Positions 10,401 to 21,660 of a DNA stretch of 64,000 bases are shown piece after piece. Each line of letters opens with the position of its first letter. Positions within the stretch are counted from its first letter, which is position 1. The stretch is from Botryosphaeria dothidea. Lineage: Eukaryota; Ascomycota; Dothideomycetes; Botryosphaeriales; Botryosphaeriaceae. Under the pieces are notes generated by a model that saw only the letters and a list, made by a program, of their open reading frames with translations, searched no databases and was not told the DNA's origin. The position numbers and the translations under genes were made by a program. The DNA is taken from positions 806,001-870,000 of the forward strand of contig WWBZ02000008.1 in assembly GCA_011503125.2 (NCBI GenBank), read 5' to 3'.

Positions 10401-13400
10401 GGACTCTATTGCAGTTGAAAATGTGTTTTGTTGCTTGAATTCTGCACGGAATTTGGCTCGGAGGTTCAGTACGAGTGGCCGCGACGCCCGCCGCAGTCCT
10501 CCAGCTCCAGGCGTTCAGCGCAAGCCGCTGCAAAGGCCAGCCGTAGTCGAGCCGTGCCGCTGCCTCCTGGCTCGATCTCCTCACGCAAGCTCTTCGTCCG
10601 CTACCGAAGTGCGAGTCCAGCCGAGCCGTAGACAGATAGCACAGAGTAGCTTTTGTGAAGAATCGGAAGGGAAACTGATATGGTGTCCTGATGGTAGATT
10701 CAGGGTAGGGAGAGTCGCACCGTGGTTGCGTCGCGTCGCGCTGGACCCCACGTAGTTTTTGTTCCTCACCATCCTCCACTTGTGGCTTCTACCCGGAATG
10801 CGCAGCCAGGCCCGATCTCGATTGATGCTAGCCGCATCGAGCAGAAGCGAGCTAGTGCCATTCCTTCTCCTCTACGGCCTGGTTCCGGCGCTACTGCTGT
10901 GCTCCCATGGGTCGGCGCGGGCATCGAAGTTGCCTGACGCAGGGTGGGGAGGCTTGTCCATGCATCGACTCGGGAGAAGCGCGCCGGTGCAGGGGACGAG
11001 GCCTCTTGCGAGCCGTCGCATCTCGACGCGCTCTGCCTGCCGCCGACCCCGGCAACGCACTGCTGGTGGAGAAAAGCGACGTGCCTTTGTAGCTGCGTCG
11101 CGGGAGATCATCGCCTGGGCAAGGATTGTGGTCTCCCCCATCGAGCGAGCCCGGAAGGCTAGGGAAAACGCCTGTGGACCTCCCGTCTCTTCCTCTCAGC
11201 TGGACAGAATCGGGACGGTGCTGTTGTACGCTCTTGTTGTTTGTTGAGTCCTAGCGCAAACTTGATGTTGACTGCCAGGCACAAGGCTGGTCTACACATC
11301 GCACAGCTTTAGGGAAAGGTAGGTGCAGGAGGCCTAGCCGAACGCGACGTTCGAAGTTGGACCCGTACGATAGAATGTCTGAGGGCAACTGCGTAGAGGG
11401 TCGCAGGCAGCCGTGTGACATGGGCATGCGAAGATATCACGCCTATGGTGCCAGGGTTCTGATGCGAGAATTTCCTTATTGTCTGTGAGTATGGTTGCGG
11501 GTGAGCTATTCTTCTGATGCAGATGCCGGTACTCGCCAGAAATATTCGGCACCTTCAGACAAGCGCCAATGATGTGTATTAATCCCCTTTATTTCTGACC
11601 GATGCAGTCCTCGACCGGGGCTTCGGCCCGTCATGGTAATGATATGCATCGCATGCAGTCTGATTGATCCTCGTGTTGTCGCAGCCCTCGGGAAGATTGC
11701 CGTAGAAATGTGCGTGGTGGTACGACCTGTCGGAGTGTTTTGGTGGGACAGTCCGACCAGGATCAAAGGCCGGGTGGCAGATAGATCCCTGAGAGTGGCA
11801 TGGCCTCCTCGACGTCGTTGTGGAACTTGGACTGACAAAAGAGAGGTGGCGGGAATGACTGCTGATGAGTAAAACGACACCGTGTATTGATGATCATCTA
11901 TGTAGAGTATCAGGGATGAAATTGAGATATAATCTGAGCTCCATTTACCCCAGCCTTCAGCCTTTCGGTTCTTCGATTGATGATGGAGACAGCTTCTCTT
12001 CACAAGTGTCAAGTTCGTCCTCAGAGTGGGAAGACAATGCTACGCCAAGGCAGAGAGCATTGTATGGGTCGAGGGCCAGATCGCTGGAAGGAGGAGTCGT
12101 AATGTTTTTTTTTTTTTAAAGATTTCTACATCCCACTTGCGTAAGGCTAATGTTTCCGACGTTAGAAGTTGCTGAAATCGAGCAGATAAAAACTCAATTA
12201 TAGTTTCTAACGATTGGCGTATCTGCCTGCGGCCCTGTCGGTGCAGAGAAGACCACAGTTGTGGGTATGTACGACACGAGCGGGTACTAGTGACATATTT
12301 GCAGCCGGGAAACGTAGGGGTGTATACCTGTATGCATGCAACTGATACGCTATCACACTCCGCCTCTCCCCCACGCAGTGTCGCTTACCATCAACCGGGG
12401 GGGGGGGGGGGGAAACACCATTCGAGTGCAGAAAGTCCAAGAAGGGAGAGCGGAGCCGCGCACCCCTTCACTGACTCTGTTTAGCAGCTCTCCCAACACT
12501 GGCAGTGTCAATGGCGGATGGGAGGCGCACACGTGCCTCGCCCCGTCAACTAACAAGTCCCGACTGCCGCCGTGGGAACCCCCAAGGCGACTGCCATTTG
12601 GCCCAGCCGCTTGATGCGCAGCTGTTGTTTATGCAGGGTGACCCTGCCGTGTCTCAGATATGTGCAAGAGCAGAGCTGCCCGCTGCATGCAATAATTACA
12701 GGGAGCACCCGATCGGGTCGTGAATGATCGCATGCGGCCACAGATGCAGCATGCATGCATGTGTGTACTGCGCCATCGAATAGAGTGCGACGCCCACCCG
12801 AGGTGCCTGGAAACTTCAAACGACGGAATCGCCTCACCACCTGACTTTGCTTGCTTTTTTTTTTCTCTCTTTCTGCGCCGCAGCGTTTTGATGCTTGGCA
12901 TGAGCCAAAAAATCCCACAGCTATCACCTCTCCCATCGGCCAAGGAATGGCTTCGCAACAAGACTCGGCTTGATCATTAGAATGTAGACCAATCATTCCA
13001 TGCAATCCTTGTCTCGTACGGGATGGGAGGGAAAATCGTATCTTAGAGGTGATGTAAATGCGTGGTACGGTCTGACAAAGCGAAGATCCGAAGCTTTTTC
13101 TTTGCGGCCGCTGGGTTTGGAGAAGAGGTCCTTCTTCGCATAAATAGACGTCCGGGATGTTAGATGTTCAATTGTGAGTTAAAAAATCATCCGGAATGTG
13201 CAGATGTTCAGCAGAAATTCTGGATTGCTCTCAGAAACGCGGATGATGATCTGGAGAGCGAAAGCGTCAAGCGCAGATGGAAAAACAACAGCGCAGCTCA
13301 GGGCGGGCCTCGATATTCTGGAATTGCAAGCATGTAGGTCTCGATCGTCTGCCACATGCGCCGAGTCAGGCCAGCAGCAACCACCCCCTGGGGCACAGAC

Positions 13401-14052
13401 AGGAAATCGACCTTGCCGCATGACCGATAGCAGGCCTTTTCCTCAGCCTCGAGGCTCGGAGCAGTCCCTGCTCGGATAGCCGCGCTCATCACGGTTTCTC
13501 TTGCTGGAGCAGTACCTGGCCTGGTGAGAGGCATCGCCGCATCTTTTCCTCGATCAGTTGAACTTCTTTCACCACGGCTCTGACCTAGCCAGCGGCCTTC
13601 CGCAAATCCAGATGGCCTTCGCACCGATGTCGACATGCATAGTGCGGAGCAGAAGCTTCCCAACATTACCGCGGCGATGCACGACGCGGCGCGGCCCAAA
13701 TGACCCGTGATCCCCCCCAACCTCTGGCCGACGTATGTATGCAAGGCGCCTCTCCACCTGCCTACGACATCCCAGAAGGCTTTGTTCGTCTTTGCAACAC
13801 CATATTCTTTGGAACGCAAGACTCAATAAAGCGAATAATGGTGCTGATAGGCTCGCATGAGTGTGCCGTGAGTGGCTTATCTATAAGCATGATGGCCTCC
13901 ATTTCGTAGTTTCTGTGCATGTACTAGTCACATGGACAAATAAAATACCGGGCTCCATTTCGTACGAGTAATTTCAGAAAGCCCGACCAGGCGGACAGAC
14001 GAGGCAAAAAAAAAAAAAACAGAATAGATGGAAACCACTCGAGATGTATCAT
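10401..14052. other. Long stretch without a supported gene
   Basis: Several frames of 150-170 codons exist (11506-12012 minus, 13298-13819 minus, 10759-11247 plus), but two begin only at TTG and none has a recognisable domain. A 16-base G run lies at 12397-12412. Confidence 0.45.
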
Positions 14053-15585
14053 CTACTTGCGGAGCGAGCAACGGCAAACCCCATATTTCCGACCGAGATT
14101 CGAAATTCCAAGTTCGTGGGAGGCACATGGGCTGATCTGTGCCAACTTCGTCCGGAGAAATGCTTTGAAGCGACCGTCCCACCCAATGCGTTTCCCCTCA
14201 CGAACAGGTGCATTGGCCCCAAACCTTGGATGGTTCATGTCAATCACGTCAATATTGTCAGGATGCTTCACGCCGTCGTAAGAGTATAGATTCCATGTGA
14301 ACGGGTGCATTGAGCTGGCCGGTCTACGGCGCGAAGGTTCGAGTAGGGCATTGTTCAGGTCTTTGAACACATTCTTCGGCTTTCCTTCCAGTAAGCAGAG
14401 AAGTGTCGTGTAATTACCGCATGATTCCGGATCTGTGTCGACAATGTCCTTGATATCCTGAATTATCGCCCATTTAAGAGCTAGTTCGAAGTAGTTGATG
14501 CAGGTTTGGATGACAGGATGACCCAGCCAACTCCCAAGAGCGCAACGAAGGTTGTTTTCATCCAAATGCCATCTTGGGTTGATCGCTTCACCATTTTTCA
14601 CGCTGTTGATCGCGCGAGGGGCTGGAGACAAAGATGACAGAAGGGGTCTTGATACTTGACCGCCTGAAGGGTTGTTGTCCGCGTTGCATGTGTTGGAATG
14701 CTCTCCATCAGCATAGTACGTTCGGTGCCGGAGACCGGTCGTGGGTGATACTTCTGCTCCTTTCGTCAGGCGCTCGCTACCCAAAAGGGGGTCCGAACGC
14801 GTGGGTGATCCTGAATCTTCATGACGTTGGATCCCGTCGGTGTCGGTGGAAGGCGTAAATGATCCTCGACCTCGTCCGTGTTGGTCCTCGCTCTGCCCCC
14901 CTTTTCCCTGGCCAGGAAGCGTCGAAGGCATTGGAGAAGTTATTTGGCGCACATGATCCATATTCGTTTGTAGACGTGCCCTTCTTTTCTTATTGCTCCT
15001 CTCGATCCTGGTCATGAGCATGTTCCCGTCTTATAGCTTTCTCTTCAGCAAAGCTATTTGTTGGGAGGAACAGGGTCTGATCGAACCAAGGGTCAAAACC
15101 GAAAATTTGTTATATAGCTACTATATAAGAGGGACCGGGTCACCTACCCTCCTCCTCCTCATGCCAATCTACGATGAACTTCACTCCCTATACAAACAAC
15201 CCACTTATACAACACTATTGTTATTGATAACTGCTGCTTTTCTTCCTGATGCCTCTTTTCTTCCTCCTTAGCCACTCGTGTCCTCTCTGCGAGGCTCGAG
15301 AGCTCCCGCCTGAGCCGTGTCACCGCTTCTATTGGAAAGTCATCCTCGTCAAGACTGCAACTGTGGTAAGTATCTAAGCGGCATGTAGGGCCTTAACGTC
15401 ACCAACTCCGAGTCTTGATCAGGACGATCGAGTGTTTCTCCTTGCCATTCCGTGGGGTGACGTTCGGCGGATTGGTCGGACCTTTTTGTCTTGTCGAGCA
15501 TGGAAGGGGGCCAAGACGTCCTGCCGTGCATTACGGGAGATGAGTAGTAGGCGGGTCGATATCCGCAAAGCGTAGAAGGTAGCAA
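14053..15585 (-). pseudogene. Hypothetical gene interrupted by a solo LTR
   Basis: The 3' part is a 322-codon minus frame (15021-14053) of unknown family with good coding character, for example LGHPVIQTCINYFELALKWA followed by IIQDIKDIVDTDPES, and an ending ..GRKYGVCRCSLRK. On the other side of the LTR (15059-15214) the same strand encodes an acidic coiled coil: EDDFPIEAVTRLRRELSSLA, then ERTRVAKEEEKRHQEEKQQ. If the LTR and one 5-bp duplication are discounted, the two sides are in one frame, broken only by a TAA just before the 15021 ATG, which CAA would become by one C-to-T change. The 5' end probably lies near the ATG at 15531, joined by a short intron or a frameshift around 15355. The 322-codon part could still be made from its own ATG. 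I cannot assign a function. Confidence 0.65.
15059..15214 (+). mobile_element. Solo LTR, copy B (156 bp) with 5-bp target duplication
   Basis: It starts TGTTGGGAGG and ends TATACAACA. The perfect direct repeat CTATT flanks it at 15054-15058 and 15215-15219. It shares with copies A and C a TATATAAGAGG box and the block CTACCCTCCTCCTCCTCATG continuing into CCAATC, but diverges in its 5' half, so it represents a related subfamily. No internal retrotransposon sequence is attached. It lies inside the coding strand of the gene at 14053-15585, in the antisense orientation to that gene. Confidence 0.9.
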
Positions 15586-18195
15586 CTGAAATAAGCGCGC
15601 AAGGAAAGAGAGGGAAATGCGCGAAGTCTCGAAAGTGATATATTTTTATTTTTCAAGCCCTTGGAATACGCTCTGCCCTATGCACAACTTTGTGCTGCTC
15701 CATAAGAGCAAGTATGGCCCACGTTATTTCTGAAGACCACATACAGGGAATGTATGCACTGTTTCTTTTACCGCTTTTAATCAGAGACCGCACTCGGTAG
15801 TCGGACTTGGTAGCGACGTAAAACGGAAAGGATGCATGCAGGTTAATTGCACAGCGGACAGGCGGGTAATAAGCTGTAATGTTTCGCACAAATCTTAAGC
15901 AGCAGGCCCGTTCTCTAAGCATGTGAGTTGTCTCGTGCAGCAGGTGGACTAGAAGAGGCTATTGTTTCGCCTCAGGGCTCAGAAAAGGGGTTGACGCCGT
16001 TACGCGGGCGGTTGCGGGCTGCGAGTTGGATGTACCGGTACCAATCGGACTCATCAGTTGCTACTCTGGGCAAGGGCGGGGCGAAGACTGAGTCTCCCAG
16101 ACGGCCGACGGCCAGCGACATTGCGTTTCGGCTCGCGGGTGGTGGCCAGGGGCGCGGGCCAAGGCAGTGCGTCGAACATAGAGAGGAGAGACGGCGGTGT
16201 GGACTGCGTCAATGTAAGGGAGCATTTTGCGATGGGGCTGTTGAATGGTCGGTGGGCTGACGGGCGACGGGGAAGTAGGCCTCCCGTCGCCGCAACACCA
16301 GCCAGCCGCGTCGTCGTCGTCGTCGTCGTCGTCGTAGAGCCAAGTCCTGTCGCGAAAATATGCGCGATGATGACTCAGCAAAGTATGATACTTCTGCGGC
16401 CTTGTGTGCCCCGTGAAGATGACTAGCTTCCTGGGCCTGGCAGGCCCTTGACGGATAGACAGCAAAGGCTTCTTTTGTTATTGCGTCAAGCGATGTAGAT
16501 TCCAGCGACGCGCCCACGCTGTTTAACCGGGAAATTTACTTCGCTTGAAGAAAGCTGGCATCCGGGCAAAGAAGTGGCCGGCCGTGCCTGATTAGTAGTT
16601 GTAGCCAAGGGTTGGTGGTGCGACGGAGGTGTTTTATTGCGACGGCGACACTTGTGCTGCCCGCTGGCCTTCCACATGAGGCCCCGCAAACTGTGGCAAG
16701 AAACACGGCCTACAATCCGCCCACAATTACGAGATTACCAGGTAAAAAGTCGCTAGAACTATAGCGGACACCATAGAGGTTTTCTTTACAAAGTATCGCA
16801 TTTTTTGATGGGCAGTGGACTTTGCGTTCCTCATCAGCCGGACCTACAAGGCCCCAGGCTTGGGCGTAGGTACACCCACACGCAGCCCCCAGGCCCAGGC
16901 ATCCAGGCACAGCCTCGCAACCCCACCACCTCGCAGCCTCTGCACGTCATCCTCAACATGCACACTGTCTGCGGGTGGCATCCTCTGAGTGCAACTGTGC
17001 GAGTCCGGCCGCGAGAGCGTGGGCGGACGCAATGCGGCGCAGCCAGAGGAGGCGCGACGAGGCAGAAGCCGAATCGATCACTACACGCGTGAAACGGCGC
17101 ACCTGTACGCCGCAGAGGCACGCCATCGATCGGATCCAGAGAGAGCTACCGTCCAAGCACCGTCTGCCTGTCATCAAGCCCGCCGTCCATCCACCTGCCC
17201 GAGAAAGCTACCGTCGGCGCGCAGTCTGTCATGGACCATGCCGCCGATCCAACGCTAAGACAGCCACCGCCCAATCTTGTGTTCCATTTCAACTGCACGC
17301 CTCGCTGTCCATCCTCGGCTGTTCACGCTCCACGTTTCGCCCCTCCGCTACTCCGAGGCTTTGGTGTGGACGATGGGTATGTGTTCGGGGCATGGCATCA
17401 TGGAGTGGCGGCGCTGGCAGTGGCGGCGGTCGCTCCAGGAGCGCGAAAGGAAACGGTGGCACGGTGGGCAGAGGAAGTCGACCCTGCGTTGGCGAGCAGG
17501 GAGAGGAGAATTGTTGGTAGTTGCGAATGAGGCCGGAGCGGGACGCGAGGAATTTGCGGATATGAGATGGCGGGAGACAAGAACGAGGAAGACAAGGACG
17601 GAGAGGACGGCGGCCACGAGAGGCCTGTGTACGCGTGGGCGTAGTTGGGCTGCAAAGGCCGTCAGTAACTCTACAGGCCATGAGACGGCTTGTAGACGAA
17701 CATGCACCAACAATGGCTGTGACGAGTTGAAGACAGCCGCAGCGGCGGCGGCGGCGGCGGCGACGGCAGTCTCTGGTCATGGTTGGGCGGCGATGTGCGC
17801 GGCGCGGCGGCGAAGGTTTAGGACGAAGAGCTTAAGGATCGCATGTCGCTGCTCGCGGGCCAGCGCCTGGCGGCGGCAACCATGGCACCCGCCGAGGAAC
17901 ACCTCGCCGCCCTGCACTACGTGTATGAGTCCGCTGCCGCTCGCGTGAGGAGCTGTCTGGCGACGCCTCCCGCTCCACTCACTGCGCCACTTGTGACTTC
18001 TCAAACTGGCATCCATATTCTCAATCTCTGATGCTTTTCTGTAGCGTCATTCAAAGGTGGGTGAGAAAGATGAGACGAGAAAAAACCAAGTTGATGATCA
18101 ATCTGGGACGAATTGGATGAAGAATAAAAGAGAGAGGAAGACAACACAAAGTCCACCCACCAAACCGCCTTTCCTGCTTCAACCCTGCACGCCCG
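15586..18195. other. GC-rich stretch without a supported gene
   Basis: Many overlapping frames on both strands owing to high GC; none has a domain. Simple repeats: (CGT)n at 16309-16334 and (GCG)n at 17742-17762. Confidence 0.45.
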
Positions 18196-19464
18196 TCACT
18201 CGACCGGCTCCCTCTTCCCCTTCATCTGCATCACCATCTTCTCCAACTTCAGCATCTCGCTGGCCGATTTCCAGTATCGGGCCTGGACCCGAGTGCCCCG
18301 CTCCCCCGTCCCCCACGACATCACCGCCGGCAGCACAGACCTCCGGAGCTCATCCTGGATCCATCGAAGTATTTCAAGAGCGTCGTCAGCTTTATTGTTG
18401 TCGTCTCTCTGTTCTTCCTCTTCCTCTTCGCCCTCGTCCTCCTGCTCCTCGTCCTCCTCGTCCTTCTCCTTCTCCTCATCCTCGCTATCGCTGACGAGAG
18501 CTGGGCACTGGCCTAGCTCTCCATCTTCTTCACTGTCGTCGTCATTGTCCAGCTTCAGCTGCTGTTCTTGTTGTTGAGCACCGCCGGCGCTCTCCACGCT
18601 CAGAGACACCCGCAGCGGCGATGGCGGAGACATAGAGAATCGCTGCTGCTGGTGATGGTCGGTGCGGCGATGCAGACGCAGATCCGGAAGACCCTGCGGA
18701 CCGAGGTCGGTGTCAGAGAACGTCAGCGGCGACAGTGGCTGAGGGGGGTCGACCACCGGGTAGTTGCCAGCCGGGCGATAGGACTCGCGGTGCAAGATGG
18801 AAGAGGTCTGAGAGAAGGCCTGGTTGTTGTGGTTGGTTGGAGCACGCGGCTGAGGGGAGACGAAAGGGTTGTTGAAGAAGGGTTTCTGATCGATGGCGAA
18901 AGGGTCGCTCGTCGGCAAGGGTTTCTGAGGGGAGGTGAAAGCGGTGCTGAAGGAGGGTTTCTGAGAGAAGGCGAAATGGTCGCTCGCGAAAGAGTCGCTC
19001 GTGAGGAGGGGTTTCTGAGGAAAGGCAAAAGAGTCGCCCAAGGGAAGAGGTTTCTGGTCGATGGCGAAAGAGTCGCTCGTGAAGAGGGGTTTCTGAGCGA
19101 AGGCAAAATTACTGTTCACCGGAGAGGGCGTCTGAGTGAAAGCCGGGCTGCCCTGTGCTTGAAACGGTATCTTCGGAACGGCTTGGGCACCATTTTCTGG
19201 AGCGAGTGTCTGAGGGAAGGCTCGATCTTGGTCCATGGCGGTGGACCTCTGGAGGAACCAGCTGTTGTTGGCCAGGGACGGCTGGGCAGAGGCATGGTTC
19301 TTCTCCGGCGCTCCCATGACCGGATTCTTCTTTGGTCTACCGCGGTGGGGTTCCTGCTGATGGCGATGGGTGTGGCAGTATTCGCCACGGGTGATGGGAT
19401 GGTTGCACACTACACCGGTGTTGGTGTAGCCGGTGCAGTGCAGAACGCTGGAATGGCGGGCCAT
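18196..19464 (-). CDS. Cys/His-motif protein with FAxxQKP repeats
   Basis: The frame is open upstream to 19611, but the ATG at 19464 (MARHSS) matches the start of the paralogue at 53788, so I start there (422 residues). Residues 10-33 form the cassette C10-x9-C20-x9-C30-x2-H33, with T-N-T-G between the first two Cys and G-E-Y-C-H-T-H at the end, followed by a basic RGRPKKNP patch. Residues about 100-220 hold degenerate 13-16-residue repeats centred on FA(I/F)xQKP(L/F) and SDSFA. Then come a Ser/Pro-rich linker, an acidic tract of Asp and Glu (about residues 330-370) and a C-terminal helical domain (ALEILRWIQDELRRSVLPA). Similar C-C-C-H knuckles precede other domains in fungal proteins and are presumed zinc-binding; the function here is unknown. 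No intron is needed. It is the best-preserved large member of the family. Confidence 0.75.
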   Translation of the reverse strand: MARHSSVLHCTGYTNTGVVCNHPITRGEYCHTHRHQQEPHRGRPKKNPVMGAPEKNHASAQPSLANNSWFLQRSTAMDQDRAFPQTLAPENGAQAVPKIPFQAQGSPAFTQTPSPVNSNFAFAQKPLFTSDSFAIDQKPLPLGDSFAFPQKPLLTSDSFASDHFAFSQKPSFSTAFTSPQKPLPTSDPFAIDQKPFFNNPFVSPQPRAPTNHNNQAFSQTSSILHRESYRPAGNYPVVDPPQPLSPLTFSDTDLGPQGLPDLRLHRRTDHHQQQRFSMSPPSPLRVSLSVESAGGAQQQEQQLKLDNDDDSEEDGELGQCPALVSDSEDEEKEKDEEDEEQEDEGEEEEEEQRDDNNKADDALEILRWIQDELRRSVLPAVMSWGTGERGTRVQARYWKSASEMLKLEKMVMQMKGKREPVE

Positions 19465-19790
19465 GGTGCACCGATTAAAGAGAAGAGATTTTCTGAAAAA
19501 GGTAAAGCAACGGGGAGATACTGGCTGGGGGATTCCTTCATGGTAGCGATGAAACGAATGATTATATATCGTGAAGAGCCACGTTAGTGCCAGGACGGAA
19601 GAAGTCTGCAACGAACCGATGGCTTCAACTCCTCCAACTATTGGCAGGAAGGAGGCGCCATGACGCCGGAAGTTGGCTGAGACAAGTCTCAGGCCTCTTC
19701 CAAAGCCCCGTACTGGGCTGGTAGAAGTACAGGAATAAAATGCTCAAAGACAGATATGTAAATACACGCGTATACATGGATATACTCTCT

Positions 19791-19815
19791 GTTGTTGTTG
19801 TTGTTGTTGTTGTTG
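19791..19815 (+). repeat. (GTT)n microsatellite
   Basis: Eight GTT units followed by GTG. Minus-strand sequence around it (19689-19997) has coding-like stretches but only with stops upstream, so no gene is called. Confidence 0.9.
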
Positions 19816-20018
19816 TGTATAGATAGAATGCTATTGCGGGGGGAGAGAGATGGCAGCTTCACCACCGGCGGACGATCGGCGGGCTTGAGGTGGCTGCAGG
19901 CTTCCTCTGGCGTAACCCAATCCGACGGATGGATGGTCTCTGGTTCTTCTTGATGCACGGTTCTTGGTGCTGGATCATACATGATTCTTGATGCCACTCA
20001 TGAGTGTGTGATTCATGG

Positions 20019-20189
20019 CATGCAAGTTTCCCAGTGCCGGTTGACGTGTGGCTTCTGGTGCTGATCAACATTTTGTTATTGGTAGTGCTTCATGCACGTT
20101 TCCCAATGTTGTTTGACGCGTTGTTGCTAGTGCTGATCAACGCGTGGTCACTGGTGCTGTTCCATGCATGTTTCCCGGTGCCGTTTGGC
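20019..20189 (+). repeat. 72-bp tandem repeat, about 2.4 copies
   Basis: Units start at 20019, 20091 and 20163, each with CATGCANGTTTCCC, then GTTTGAC-like and CTGATCAAC blocks at matching offsets. The period of 72 bp is a multiple of three. The plus strand is open through it (20004-20207) and would encode a 24-residue hydrophobic repeat; the minus strand encodes a His/Gln-rich repeat interrupted by several stops. Confidence 0.8.
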
Positions 20190-20482
20190 CGAAACAAGGT
20201 GCTCTGAGCCTTGTCGTGATGGCATATACTGAAGTCACCACGAGTTTCTCGGCTGTGAATTTGTCTGCTTTGTCAATTTACCTATTTGAGTTCTAACATG
20301 CTGATGTAGCAGACGACCGTGACACTACGGGCCGAGGAGATAGGCTTGCTTAATTTTGACTGTATTGTAATGGAAGCGATAAATTTGGCATGGTGCGTTA
20401 ACTAACTCTCTTCTTCACTCATTCAAATAAAATCATGGTTACGGCTGTACACGGGAGCAGGTGTATGACTTGTTCAGCATAA

Positions 20483-20997
20483 ATCCACGATCTACATAAT
20501 TTCTGCCCTCTCTCTTACTTATATGCACTACTGGAGGAGTATGCCATCTCCAAAGTGTACATCACTAATCTCGAGCGTTTGAGGCTGAAAGTTTGGGACA
20601 GCGTCCGAGGGGAGCGCCTCAAGCCAAGAGATATGCCCAAGTTCCAGTCATCCTTTTGGGAGGCCGTTCTTGGAGGAAAAGACCTTGTAGCCCGGACCGA
20701 TGTACGGAAAAGGTGTGCACCGGATTCGAGTTCCTGTTGATTGTTGATGAACAATGATGATCTATTGATGATTGGCATGAGGAGGAAGGGCATAGGTGGC
20801 CCACCCTCCTTATATACGTAAGTGAGTGACTAAGCTATCTGGTGTTGCAAAAGCAATATGCAAAACACGTGATTTCCAACAGTTCCCAAAAGGGGGGGAT
20901 CATCTGGGCTCTCAATATTCATTCTTTCCCTACGTCAAGCTTTAGAGGCACGCAGATAAGAAACGCCGCAAAACCGCCAGGAAGGATTCCGCTTTGA
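20483..20997 (+). pseudogene. Reading frame interrupted by a solo LTR
   Basis: From about 20483 the plus strand reads a coding-like segment: YLYALLEEYAISKVYITNLE, then RLRLKVWDSVRGERLKPRD and SFWEAVLGGKDLVARTDV, up to the LTR at 20735. Passing over the LTR and one GTTCC duplication, the same frame resumes at 20887 and stays open for 36 codons to a TGA at 20995. LTR plus duplication is 152 bp, so the insertion shifts the frame. A run of seven G at 20892-20898 makes the downstream frame less certain. No start codon is visible after the TAA near 20480, so the 5' part is missing or in an upstream exon. I recognise no protein family. Confidence 0.55.
20735..20881 (-). mobile_element. Solo LTR, copy C (147 bp) with 5-bp target duplication
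   Basis: On the minus strand it begins TGTTGGAAATCACG and ends CATCAACAATCAACA. The perfect direct repeat GTTCC flanks it at 20730-20734 and 20882-20886. It shares AGATAGCTTAGTCAC-like, TATATAAGG and CTCCTCATGCCAATCATCAA blocks with copy A, although in the opposite orientation in the window. No internal element sequence is attached. Confidence 0.9.
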
Positions 20998-21660
20998 TGA
21001 GAGGACTACACGTTCAAGACGTCGGCTCGGAGCGAAATCCACCAATCGTTGTTAAGGGAAACCGCTCAAGGCAAAGAGCTTTGCCTTTCTGCCAGAGCAG
21101 ATGCAAAAAGAGGCTGCGACATGATCATTAGCTTGGACGAGGGACAGCCCGCTTTTTTTACTACTGCATAAACGAATGGCTGGACGCAATAACACCATGA
21201 GGCCGGACGAGATTAGGCCATAGTGGGATTGCTTCCCGAGCTAGTGCCACGTCAATGATGGAGAATAAGAAAAATGGGGAAAGACAAGGAGTAGGCCCTC
21301 CTTGGAGATCACTGTCCTCCACTTGCTTCGGTATTTTATCCCGACGAAAGATCTATTCCTTCAATACCGCAGGCTAGTTATGCCAGCTATAATCGATCCA
21401 TCTAGTGTAAGTTTACTCTTACAGCGTGCGATGTGATTAGTGATGAGAATCAGAGCTCTGCATATACGCATGCAAGCGTAGGCAGGTGCAATATCTGGCT
21501 AGGCTGCAAAGAACATTCTCATTCCATATTTCTTCGTTAAGCTCGTCTCGGAGGAGAATTACGCTTTGCCAGAGCTTCTAGGAAGATTAGTTCAGCATCG
21601 GGCACCAATGTGGAAGGCCTCGGTAAATGCCGTCTTGATACATTGCGGAAGATCCAGAGA
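20998..21660. other. Intergenic, no supported gene
   Basis: No frame of interest; moderately AT-rich with no repeat that I can align to others in the window. Confidence 0.55.

Noticed and set aside
10126..10779. Leucine-rich 217-codon minus-strand frame
   Set aside because: Its Leu run is the complement of the GAA microsatellite.
13298..13819. 173-codon minus-strand frame
   Set aside because: Begins only at TTG, no domain, no splice evidence; kept as not called.
20004..20207. 67-codon hydrophobic plus-strand ORF as a gene
   Set aside because: It is fully explained by the 72-bp tandem repeat; no independent support for expression.
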